Origin: Isoetes taiwanensis | Lineage: Eukaryota > Streptophyta > Lycopodiopsida > Isoetales > Isoetaceae | Length of the DNA: 64,000 nucleotides | Assembly (NCBI GenBank): GCA_021234155.1 | Contig: JAJEKV010000169.1 | Span: 162,000 to 225,999 of the forward strand | Direction: 5' to 3' | Part shown: piece after piece, positions 12,301 to 22,429 of the stretch | Position numbering within the stretch: position 1 is the stretch's first letter | Layout of the letters: every line of letters begins with the position of its first letter | Notes under the pieces: model-generated | Seen by the model: the letters and a program-made list of their open reading frames with translations, nothing else | Told to the model about the DNA's origin: nothing | The model's database searches: none | Translations under genes and position numbers: made by a program

Positions 12301-12851
12301 GGCTTCTCCCTGTTGAAAGACCTAGAATGGAGTTTTTGAAATTTAGGGCTCCAGTCCAGTTTAATAGCTTTCTTTCGCGTCCCTTTTCGCGCAAGGACCT
12401 TTACCGCCCCCACCCCCTTGCCCGTTGAATAAAAAAATCAATGGATAAGATTTGTTTGCACTATATCATGCCCGGTTGGGGAAACCTTTTTTCTACTATC
12501 GGAAAATTTCCTGTATTTTTCTCGCCCAATCGGAATTTATGAAATTGAATCAGATCGTTCCTGTGTATAAAATTTGCAACCGGATCCATTTCTCAGAGGC
12601 AAAAGAATTCACATTTTATCACAACCAATTCATTATCATTTTTTAACCAGCTATAATATTATAATTTTACCAAATCAAAATGCTAATAGAAACATGGATT
12701 GAAACGGTGGGTAAGCTTGGAATGGGCTTTTTGGCGACCCAGGGACCCAGGGGACAACATTTGGACATCGCAAGTTTGGATGGATGACTTGGAAGCATGG
12801 CAATAGTGGGTTAAAACTTCGAATAGTGCAGTAACAGTGCTTTAACAACAC
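12301..12851. other. TIM22 upstream region
   Basis: Should contain the TIM22 promoter and leader. No distinct motif or other gene recognised. Confidence 0.35.
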
Positions 12852-12930
12852 CTTGATCTTGCCAAGAAAGAACAAGCTGGATCATAAATTAAAGGACATC
12901 TTGATCTTGCCAAGAAAGAACAAGCTGGAT
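12852..12930. repeat. 31-bp direct repeat pair
   Basis: The 31 bases at 12852-12882 recur identically at 12900-12930, 48 bp apart start to start. The core reads CTTGATCTTGCCAAGAAAGA. Non-coding; function unknown. Confidence 0.85.
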
Positions 12931-13005
12931 TTCTACAAATAATGGTAGAGAAGAGAGTGGGATTATATGTTTACCTTTCAGAGCTAAGCTCATACAGCAA
13001 TAGGA

Positions 13006-13075
13006 CGAAAATGGTATCGCAAAGCACTTTCTGGCTTTGCAAATGGTATCGAAAATGGTATCGCAAAGCACTTTC
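13006..13075. repeat. 26-bp direct repeat pair
   Basis: The 26 bases at 13006-13031 recur at 13050-13075 (shared core AATGGTATCGCAAAGCACTT), with a shorter third echo between them at 13041-13049. Together with the pair at 12852-12930 this shows a patch of local duplication upstream of TIM22. Confidence 0.8.
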
Positions 13076-15555
13076 CGTCACTTTGCCCCGCCAGATGGTG
13101 AGTTGGCAGTTCAAAACGGAAAATATGCCTTTGCCCCAGAGTTTTCCCAACGTTGAATGCCTAACTACCACTATTAAATGGGTGCAAGTGCGCGATGAGT
13201 GGGTCCGAAATAACAGTGTTATAACTTCTCTTTCCCATCTCTATTTGGGACATAGACACCTGCATGTGAAAGCTATTTGAAAGGGCTTTTTGGAGATGTA
13301 AAGATTTGCCACATTTGTTTCTTAAATTTCCTTTAAAAGCTTTGAAGAAGAGGATAGAGACCCCCTACGCGATAAAAGGAGACCCTCCCTCACGAAGGGG
13401 GCCATCAGACCCCTCCTCTTACGCCTACTCTAGTTTTTCGCAAGTATGTCGGAATCAGACGGTTTTGGGATCATGTGAAAATCAAACAGATTAAGAATCC
13501 AAAAAATCAATTTTTAAACAATTTTGAGTTTGACTGTGTCTCCATTTTTATGATCTGTTCTTAACTGTGCGAAACAATTCCATTAACAAAATGGAAAGTG
13601 GGTCGTCTGCTGTTCCAGGAAGATAGCGTGGATGACGCCATCTAACAGTTGCCAACACTTCGGAATGGAAGTTGGATGAGCAATTCTGCTCATTTGGTGA
13701 CAGAAGTCGAGCATCCAGTGATAGAAGCGAAGCAAGAGGTAAATACTTGGATTCTTTTGGCTCCCCCTTTTCATTTCGTAGGGGAAGGGAAGTAGGGGCT
13801 CTCTTTTTGCAACAATGCAAACCCCCTTGCAGCTGCCACCGGTCGCGATGCTGCTATTGTGAAAAGGAAGCATGCCTTTTTGTATACAAAGCGTTGTTAT
13901 CCTTGTTATGGGGGATGGAATTGGGTCGCCCATTCCCAAAAAGGGGACCTGCTCTGGCCATTGTCGATCAAGACCCCTCATTGTTAGGGAATGGGCTTTC
14001 CAACTCCACTCCCTCATACTTAAAGTTAGGTTAGGTGCAGTTTTGCATGCCCAACTAGTTGTATCTTGACACATGGCACCATTCCTTTTGCAGAATCTTT
14101 GAAGACTTTATTTCACGTCACATTCTTGAATTTACTTGACATCCTTCGTTTTTAAGGTGACCTTCTGCTCAAAATTTACCATAAAACTTCACCATAATCT
14201 ATCTTTTAAGTATTTTTCTTGCATGTCATTGTGTGTCGTTGCAACTGGTTGGCACATTTTTCATGCTAAAAAAATGCTTAAAAAGTAAGAAAGAAACTAG
14301 CAAACTATGTGCAACAAAAGGGGATGGAGAGTAATATACCTTTTTGAAGAAGCATGTTTTTAAATTAAAATTTTGGTGCAATAAAGATTTGGATTAAGGT
14401 TGTTGTTAAATGTAAAAATACAAACACTATACGAAATATTAAACTCGATCAATTAGAATTTAAAAATATTAAGTTACTGCTCTTTCTTTTTAAGAACCTG
14501 TACTTTTTTACTTGCATGATTCACATCACGGTTGTTGTATGATTTGATGAGTTCTCAAGTTTATTTGTTTTTTCTTTTGTTGCATATTTCACCCTGCACT
14601 GCTTTGGGTTTTTTGTTATTTTGCTACATATTTCACATGAGATGCACCCTTTACTATCTCGGAATTTAAATTGACTCCACATTCACTGCACAATATACAA
14701 ATCTTGGTCAAAGAATTCAAATGATCATTTAAGGTACTTCCCCAAGTGATCTTAAAAAAACAAGGTGCTGCGCACGGAGGGTTGCCCTCCATGGCTGGAG
14801 GGTGAAGTGGCTTAAGTCATAGTTGAAGACAATAGAGTACTTGATACTTGATAACATACTAAACAGTAAATCGAAATTGCTATTTTAAAACATTGACATT
14901 TTGTGAAGGTGATGGTACCCATTTGCATCACTAATAGCGACCTGCTAAGAATCATTGGAAAGAAAAGATTGCAAATAAAGAATTTTGTCATTTAAATTAC
15001 TTGGTTAAATGCTTTTGGCATCACGTACTTAAATATATAGTGATCTTAAGTATACCAACATGATGTAGGTCATTGGTCAGAAGGAAAAAGTTACATTCAG
15101 ATTCAACAGGTGGCATGCACAGTTTCAAGTGGCATTACCTCCAAGGTTCTGTTTGAGTGGGATAGATAAATTTGGTTCGAGATGATCCTGTGATGGAAAG
15201 CCTCCTGCAATATGCCTGTGTTCTAAAGCAGTTAGTGGTTTCAATTATATGCGTAAAGTATATTTCTTCGCAGACACTCCATGTGCACATTTAAGATCCA
15301 CTTACTATATTTTCGGTTGGCGCAGCTTTTCTCCAAAGATGATGAAGCTAAAGATGGTCTCGAGCAAGGGGTATACACTAGACCAACAACAGAACTAAAG
15401 AAAATGGTATCAGCCACAAGTCCTTCTCCACCCCAGAATAATAATTTGAGAATGCAATATGAATCGGATCATCCGCTATCATACGATTTTCGCTTTCCTT
15501 TTCCAAATGCCCTTAAGTCCTTCATAGAAAATTAATTAAAAAATAAAAAGCACTT
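13076..15555. other. Long stretch with no recognised gene
   Basis: Open frames of 90-163 codons occur on both strands around 13548-14074, but none resembles a known family and both strands are equally open, as expected by chance in GC-richer sequence. The rest is AT-rich. The low end of the next relic gene starts near 15556. Confidence 0.35.
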
Positions 15556-16262
15556 ACCATTGACTAACCCGTCATATCATTGTAGACCCAAAATGGTGCG
15601 AAAGTAATGATAAGCGTTAAAAAGTCAATTGATAGCGCATTACCAATACTCAAGCCACGCCCCTCGTTTCTAGGAAAATAGTGTTACTTGGCTAAGACAA
15701 TCGCTCCAATAGTCACCGCCGTATCGGCCATATAATCACAAAGCTAAAATATCATGCCGAGTAGAGGTCTTATTGACATCGATAATGCATGTGCTTTTAC
15801 TTAACAACCTACCACGTAAAGGAGCTTTGATTCCAACAAATTAAGAGGCCATTTATGTATCTCATCTCTCCCAATCTTAGGTGGTGGAGGCCATAGCCCA
15901 AAAATATGGTAACAATGCAAAGCTCCAAAGAGCAAACAAATTTGCCAACCTTCTTCCCCCAGAATGAGAAGCATGGTGTAGATTAGTGCCCATATCCCCA
16001 TGGCATACCAGACATTTACTAGTAGTTTTTTTACTTCAAAACCATCCCCGGCTCTTAACTCTAGTAACTTCTCCACAAAATATTGATCTCTATACTGCAA
16101 TTAGAAAAAAAACTTGGTGTGAATAGGATCTAAATTAATAGAGGGGTGAAGAATTATGGAAAATAATACATTATACCTAAATGCAGGTGTGGCAACTTGC
16201 TCTTCAACTTGTTTAACATCCAGCACCTCATCTTTCTCAACTTGTTGCTCCAATCTTCTTGA
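15556..16262 (-). pseudogene. Exons of a plant multi-pass membrane protein of unknown function, probably broken
   Basis: Minus-strand exons can be pieced together. Exon a, from about 16262 to 16177, ends VATPAF plus a split arginine codon at a GTATAA donor. Exon b, 16089-15813, starts at a TATAG acceptor and reads RDQYFVEKLLELRAGDGF, then VKKLLVNVWYAMG, a membrane-like stretch, WPPPPKIG and HKWPLNLLESKL. A further block at about 15640-15557 reads FAPFWVYNDM and ends at a GTAAGTG donor, but has a stop codon just before it. These motifs recall a plastid-targeted plant membrane protein family (my recollection; the family name is uncertain). N- and C-terminal exons were not found and the last block is out of order with a clean frame, so a relic is more likely than a working gene. 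Confidence 0.5.
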
Positions 16263-16904
16263 TGGTTAGGCACTTTTGCTTTTTCTTTTGTTCTGTAATC
16301 TGCTCCATGTCAATATCCATGTTGCTAATGTATGTTAAGCATCTCTTTTCTAGAATTTTACATCCCTCTTTCTTCTTCTTTCTTGTTCTTTTGAAAACTC
16401 GTTTCCAAATATTTGAGTTGCAACCCTACCATGGCATGGTTGCACCTGAAGCGAATTTGTTACTTGGGACTCATGCACTACTTGGCAAAGTGGAGAAGTG
16501 CTTATGCTAGAGACTACTAAGTATCTAATAGTAAAGCCCAAAATACATAAACTTTTGTAGCTTATTTGTATCTTGCACCATCTCTCGGCAAAAGTTAAAA
16601 GAAGCATGCTTCATAAGACCCATCAAGTCAAAACGGAACCTATCCACCTGCACAGCAGCGAAAAGTATGGGTCCACAAAGAAATGGAAAATAAAGGATAC
16701 AGAGAAAGAATTCTAACTCAGATCAAGAGTACATTATTCACCGGTTTTGGAGAAAGCTTTATGGATGAATACAAAGTAAGTGTCGTTGCTTTCAACATAA
16801 ACCTAATTCAAAAGCAAGAGTAAGTTTACCTACCACACGAAGAGCGAGCAGTCGATGTCTCAATGCTTCAATGCTTTCGTAGATTGCTTAGGAGGAGCAA
16901 GAAC
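16263..16904. other. Stretch upstream of the membrane-protein relic
   Basis: Could hold N-terminal exons of the minus-strand relic gene, but none was recognised. Short open frames only. Confidence 0.3.
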
Positions 16905-17095
16905 AGGTTAGCCGGTTTTCAAAGTGGATGCCCAACAACAACGGCCACCGCCAATTTACACCTGATAGCAGCTTTGGAGTAGTCATTGGCATATTCCTGA
17001 CATATACTGGCATATACTTAGAATATGCCATAAACCCAAATCAATGAGGGCTTGCCCCCTAGGGGCAACCCAAAAATGAATTGAATTGATTTAAT
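16905..17095. repeat. Dispersed repeat, copy 1 (partner at 21690-21885)
   Basis: This segment shares an ordered series of blocks with 21690-21885: an AGCCGGTTA/T start, CACCGCCAATTTACA, GGCATAT...GGCATATAC, AATATGCCA and a final GCCCCCTAGGGGCAACCCAAA. Both copies lie in the same orientation and stop resembling each other soon after the last block. No coding potential. Confidence 0.65.
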
Positions 17096-20000
17096 TTTAA
17101 TGTCCATAGAGACCATGCTTATGTCCAATTGCAATCTATATTTATGTCCTATGTAATAACCTTTTTAATGGTCATAAATTTCCATTATAGTTTTTGTGTT
17201 TGTAACGATTTATGCAAAAGGGTTGTGTCCAATATCTCTTTGATCCTTGCCCTTAAGCAATAAGCACCTAAGCTAATTATATTTCACATTCGGCAATCTT
17301 AAAAGTTAAGTTCATTCAAAATAGATACGTTCTTGTGCAAAGATTGACATTTTCGACTTTAAACATGGTGGAAGATGTATTTGTTTCCCATATGCTTAGA
17401 AATATTTTCATCTATATTGTGATTTTCTAGATTTGTTGATATCAATACATTCCATGCTGCAACATCTTTCTAAACAAAAGAGAGAAGTGCGACCATTGTC
17501 CAAGATGGCCTTCCACAAATGTTTATGAAGAATCACAATTGCGCTACAGCCATTTATCAACTTTCAACAAGGTAAATGATCCATCAATTTAACACCAATC
17601 AAACTAGGAGCCCTAATAAAAGAAATAGAGCAGAACTTTATTGTGGTGACAATCATGTCATTCATAGCTTTGCTACATTCTCTAATAGTATTATAATTCA
17701 AATTATGTTGCTTATTGCCTGGAAGACTTCTTCTTGATACCTTCCTCTAATATTGCGGCTTATTTTCTGGAAGACTCCTCTTGATCTTCTACTTGCCACA
17801 AAAGTGAACTGTAACATTTACCTCCTTAGGTTAGCAAACAAAACAAAACATTCTGACCCAGAATTCTAAAAAATGATGCAACAAATATATTGCGCCATAA
17901 CATGCATTCATTAAAAGAACGCAAATTTTGAAAACATCAAAAATCATTAGTCACTATAGGAAGTTCCACTATGCTAGCACCATATAACAACTTAGCATCA
18001 GTGTCAGCGAAATGACTGTTCCGTATAATTTCTTTGCACAGAATTGGAACTTTCTTGCTGGATCCTTGTTATATCATCTGCCCTTCTCCTTCTTGCCCTC
18101 AAAACTATTTGGGCTCTTGCATCTAGCTAAAAGTTATCATGATGTTTTAGGCATTTTGGGTTGCATATTGCAGATAGAATGGCTTATCTGCTTTTTCCGT
18201 GTCTATTCTTGCTCATGTATTCTAGTTAGATACGTTTTTTAGGCAATATAAGACAAATAACCTTCAACATATGCACATATTCAGCCTATTAATGAAAATC
18301 ATTTGCATTATGAAAACTATATAGGAAAGCATACCTGAAAGCTACTGTGCAGCTAAAACTACTTGTGTTCACCTGCTTAACTCTTGACAGGTTTCTATTA
18401 ATAGTCCTCCACAACAATGACAAAACTTCCACCTGGTTTATCCTCGTGCAAAAGATATATTTGACATTCCTGTGACGTTCTTGCTCTAAGGAGTAAAGCA
18501 CAAGACCTGAAACCGAAAATGCTCACAGAGATTATTATCCCAAGATAATGCATATTCAAGTTTTGCTAAAACTGAAACACTGCTAGGACATGCGAAAGTT
18601 GAGCCCACGTGTTATTGCAAGCATATATGCATGGCCGCATATATGCCAATATTGTCCATACATTTCTGACATATCAGGCTCCATTATGAAAGAACCGCAA
18701 CATATCAACAACAAGTTTCTGCAAGATAAGTAAAGCAACAAAACAGTAAAAGCAATGAGAATCGCATACCTTCTAGTTAGTTAATCGCCAAGTGCCCATA
18801 CATTGACATCATGAGCAGCACTGTTACCAACCTGCTCATCCATTAGTTGTCTTCAAGCTTTCACCTGCTCAGAAGATTGCAGATCAGAAACCTAAAAAAC
18901 ATATTCAGTACTTGGATCAACGGTGTGTTACAAAGAAATCCTAGTAACTTAATGCAGACATCTTCTTAAGCAACTTTTATGACATATGCCTGCACAGTAA
19001 AGCAGAGTCAGGCCGAGAACTCTGGGACAAAAGAGCATGTATGCTTTCTATCAATATGCTGACAAATGTCAAAATCTACATTCTTTAACCGCGTCTACAA
19101 GAGTTTTATGTTGTTTCATATTTAAACCAATGATCTTGACTGGACATTTTCATGAAAATATACAAGTCGCCTTGCAGTTCCCACAACAATCTCAAATCTG
19201 TGTATCCATTTTAAAGGAGGTTTGTTCCTGACAGCCATACTGTTTGTCATTTACTCATAACAAGAAAGCTCAACTTGGCACTGGTTCATAATCCTAATAA
19301 ATTCACCAGATCTTGGCGTTGGCTTCTCTCTAATAGTATTAAAATCCCTGTGTAGAATTTCTTATGATGGTGCTCCGATTTCTAATTTCTCCACTGCAAC
19401 TTGTATACCTTCTAGAAAAGTTAAAAACCTCCAGCACCAAAAGATTGTGAGAAGTTATATTTAACCACTTGCTATGCTTCATAGAAAATCTATATTCTTT
19501 TAGAGAGCTTTCTATTAATACATCATCATTATCACCATGCAAGTTGTGGTTTTTCTTGTTCAAATCTACGTATCAGAAGGGTTTATAGCATGTTTGCATT
19601 AAGGCTTGCTAAAACTGCTCCGACAATGATATTTCTATTCATGGAAGAAGTATTTGAACCTAAAGTAACCGTAACCTTCTATTTTCTTAACTGCATATTG
19701 TAGCTACTACCAGCTGGCTTGCATCCCTTGTACAAAATACCATTGCTAACACATCCTGCATTGACCATTTTTGCACACACCATAATCACAATTTCTATGC
19801 AAAGAATGTGAGTTATCACCAAATAAAATATACAGCTCGATCCGGCATCTATGATTCCATGAGCATAAGTGGAGTTCCCCATGAGGAAAAAGGCTTCAGA
19901 AAAGTGGCATAAGATTGAACCTTGGCTAGATCAATTCTTGAATCAGACGCACGAATATTTCCAAAGTATTCATCTCCAAAGTATTTTACATTGCAAGGAA

Positions 20001-20237
20001 GAAAATTATCAAGTTTGAATTCCACGGTCAGGTTAGGTTTTTCTTGTCTTCAAAGTGTGAGGTCATCGAAGCTTTGCCATAACGCAACCCACTCTTTAGT
20101 CCGGATACCGATCGAGGAGGCCCACTTTGTGGAGAAGACGAAAGGTTGAATTGTTCCATGATTTCAGATTTTGCTGAATGCGGTGCCAGAATTAACAAGC
20201 AGAGCAGATCTATCTGCATGCAAGCTTACAAGGTGAG
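17096..20237. other. Long AT-rich stretch with no recognised gene
   Basis: Scanned on both strands; only short open frames without family resemblance (for example 18012-18242 plus, 19339-19563 minus). No RNA gene recognised. Possibly intronic sequence of relic genes on either side. Confidence 0.35.
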
Positions 20238-20318
20238 AGAACTAGGAATACGAAAGTTTTAGTGCTTGGTTATGGCCATCTTGGAGATGGAAATTTGCAG
20301 CTTTATCTCTCTGGCATG
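20238..20318 (+). pseudogene. D-2-hydroxyglutarate dehydrogenase-like fragment
   Basis: The plus strand encodes KVLVLGYGHLGDGNLQLYLS (20253-20312). The GYGHLGDGNLHL signature belongs to the FAD-linked oxidase C-terminal domain of mitochondrial D-2-hydroxyglutarate dehydrogenase, in which the histidine and the GDGN loop are conserved; here the second histidine is glutamine. Flanking sequence does not extend the match, so this is a single exon or an isolated relic. Confidence 0.5.
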
Positions 20319-20394
20319 TCTGTCACCAGGGAGACACCTTCTTATCAAAATCACAGGATTGATAGCAGAAATATTTACATGTCACTGGCATTAG

Positions 20395-20510
20395 GTGCAC
20401 TTGCAGAATATGATGAACATGGTGAAGCCCACATATAGAAGCTTGCATCTATATCGAAATGCATGACATGGTGGAGCTCACATATAGAAGTTTGCAACAT
20501 ATCGAAATAA
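20395..20510. repeat. Two-unit imperfect tandem repeat of about 50 bp
   Basis: The phrase CATGGTGAAGCCCACATATA followed by a GAAGCTTGCA-like segment (about 20417-20465) is repeated as CATGGTGGAGCTCACATATA (about 20468-20512). Non-coding. Confidence 0.6.
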
Positions 20511-20737
20511 TAAACAGATATGCTTAGGAATAGATACATTTCTATAAGATATATTTCTATATGCCATCACAAAAATAGGTGCAAGAAATAGCCAAAAGCA
20601 AGAATTGTTATAATAAATACCTCTTGTTCTTGGAAACAAGCGTACACCAGCCTTCAAAATTTCTGATATAATTACATCACTGCCAAGTGAGGAAATGTTT
20701 TAATCCACAAAGACACTACGCTTAACTTAAGCATATA

Positions 20738-20952
20738 CCTTGTTGCCGACTTCGCAAACTCAAAAAAGAAGCTCTCATAAATCGGAGCCACAATCAAGGC
20801 TGAAAACTCCACAAAGGCATCATTGTTGTCTTATTTGATGCAAAGATTTCGATACCCAAGTAAACCTTAGTTGCAACTAAAATGACCTAGTTTGTAGGCT
20901 CTTCCTTCGCTTTTTGATATGCTTCCTCGGCCAAGACCAAATTTCCAGCCAT
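20738..20952 (-). pseudogene. Unidentified broken coding fragment
   Basis: From ATG at 20952 the minus strand reads MAGNLVLAEEAYQKAKEEPT and then a stop; continuing past it gives ILVATKVYLGIEIFASNK and, after a frameshift, VEFSALIVAPIYESFFFEF before a GTATATGC donor-like site at about 20738. The run of amphipathic, protein-like sequence over three blocks suggests a decayed exon. I do not recognise the family. Confidence 0.3.
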
Positions 20953-20959
20953 GGGCAAT

Positions 20960-21689
20960 CAGAGGATCTAAAATGGGAGGCCTCCCTAAAAAAAAGTGGA
21001 ATGTAACATAGAATCAATCGCCTAGGAATGTCTTACCCCGGTCGAAATCACTCGGCTACCTCTAGCGTATATGACATAACATGCAAGAAAGGGCAAAGGC
21101 ATGTTATGGTTCCTCAAATCCCCACCACAATAGAAGACAATACAGTCTTTTGCAATGTAGCTTATGTGTGTAGAGCAAAAATCCTTGAATTTATGTCAAC
21201 TCCACCAAAGCAACAAAGAAATGAGGGAATAAAGCGTGCCAAGGTACCATGTACAAAAAGCATGCCAAGATACTCGATACCAACATAAGCATATAACTTA
21301 TCATATCTTAAAGCTTTTCAAATTCTTAAGAAATTTAAAAAGGACGGATTGCACCTGTTACCCCGCCTCGGACACATCTAGTTCCACATATCCATAACTT
21401 TCAAGATTTCCCGCACACTCATATTCTCAAGATTGGCAAATAAATTTGGCAATGACGAAATGGAATCCCTCCTTCAAAAGAAGCTTGAGCACTTATAAAA
21501 TCGGCAATGCAATGAGCCCTGGCCTCTCCTAAGATCCTAAATCCGATGTACCAAAATGAAGCGAAATATAGAAAATGGAATGACCCAACTAAATTGACCG
21601 GAATCCTAGAGTTACCTGAGAGCCATTCGAACCCAGCCCTAGATCAATCTAGCCCGATCCCCTCCGGAGTTAGCCTCGGATGCGCACAG
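20960..21689. other. Non-coding stretch before repeat copy 2
   Basis: No family-like frames. Short open frames at 21028-21288 and 21546-21779 (plus) show no resemblance. Confidence 0.35.
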
Positions 21690-21885
21690 ATTATAGATTT
21701 CAGCCGGTTAGCAGGTTTGCACAGCATCCGCCTAACATCGATGGTGACCGCCAGTTTACAGGAAATAGGAAGTTTTTAGCAGTCACCAGCATATCCTAGG
21801 GATATTCTAGCATATACCTAGGATATGCCAAAAGCCCACATAAACAAGGGTTTGCCCCCCTAGGGGCAACCCAAAAATGTAAATG
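21690..21885. repeat. Dispersed repeat, copy 2 (partner at 16905-17095)
   Basis: Same ordered blocks as copy 1, ending in CCCCCCTAGGGGCAACCCAA. It borders the broken end of a gypsy reverse-transcriptase fragment at 21880-22083, which loses its YxDD box exactly where this repeat begins. Confidence 0.65.
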
Positions 21886-22083
21886 ATGATGAAGGAATGC
21901 TCAAATATCATATTCATTGCCTTTTGAAATGTAGATGGTGCATTCATAAGACCAAAAGGCATTCTCTCCATGGCATAAGTTCCCCGAAATGCGATAAATG
22001 ATACCTTTGGTTAATTCATATTTGATGAAGATTTATATGAGACCTGAGAGACCATTCAAAAAAGAGAGCATATCTTTACCTAC
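21880..22083 (-). mobile_element. Old gypsy reverse transcriptase, 3' part
   Basis: The minus strand reads VGKDMLSFLNGLSG and, after a frameshift, YAMERMPFGLMNAPSTFQKA, the palm-domain motifs of Ty3/gypsy reverse transcriptase. The upstream half of the same domain lies at 27245-27490, on the other side of the chromovirus at 22084-27244, which therefore landed inside this older copy. The 5-bp flanks CCTAC (22079-22083) and TCTAC (27245-27249) match at four of five positions, as expected for an old target duplication. Confidence 0.7.
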
Positions 22084-22405
22084 TGTCATAAAGCTACGCA
22101 GAAAACATAGAAAATACGTAAAAAAATACAGAAGAAATACGCCAAGATTGGTAAAGAATCTGATATACAATGAAGAATCAAGAATACAATGGCCCGAAGG
22201 CAAGCAGGAACACAAGACAAGCGCCTAGAAGGCTCAAGACCGGCATTGAACCGGAATGGTTCGACAAGAATGAGGTTCCCCTATTTATATCTAGACCAGT
22301 GGTCTAGAATGCGCCACTTCTATGGACGAAATCGCATCAAGTGTCGCATATTTCGGTAACCCGTGTGATGACTATATTGTACATATGAGTATAATAGTCA
22401 TCACA
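22084..22405 (-). repeat. 3' LTR of the chromovirus
   Basis: Reads TGTGATGACTATTATACTC on the minus strand from 22405 and aligns over about 300 bp with 26949-27244. The outer end, ending in GACA on the minus strand near 22084, is less certain than the inner end. The low-coordinate flank CCTAC resembles the flank beyond the 5' LTR. Confidence 0.75.
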
Positions 22406-22421
22406 CCATCCCCCTCCTACA
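22406..22421 (-). other. Polypurine tract of the chromovirus
   Basis: The minus strand reads GTAGGAGGGGGATGG directly before the 3' LTR. This is the expected plus-strand primer position and fixes the LTR boundary at 22405. Confidence 0.75.
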
Positions 22422-22429
22422 ACTACGGC

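Noticed and set aside
13548-14074. Open frames up to 163 codons on both strands.
   Set aside because: Both strands are equally open, no family resemblance, no splice or start context that favours one.
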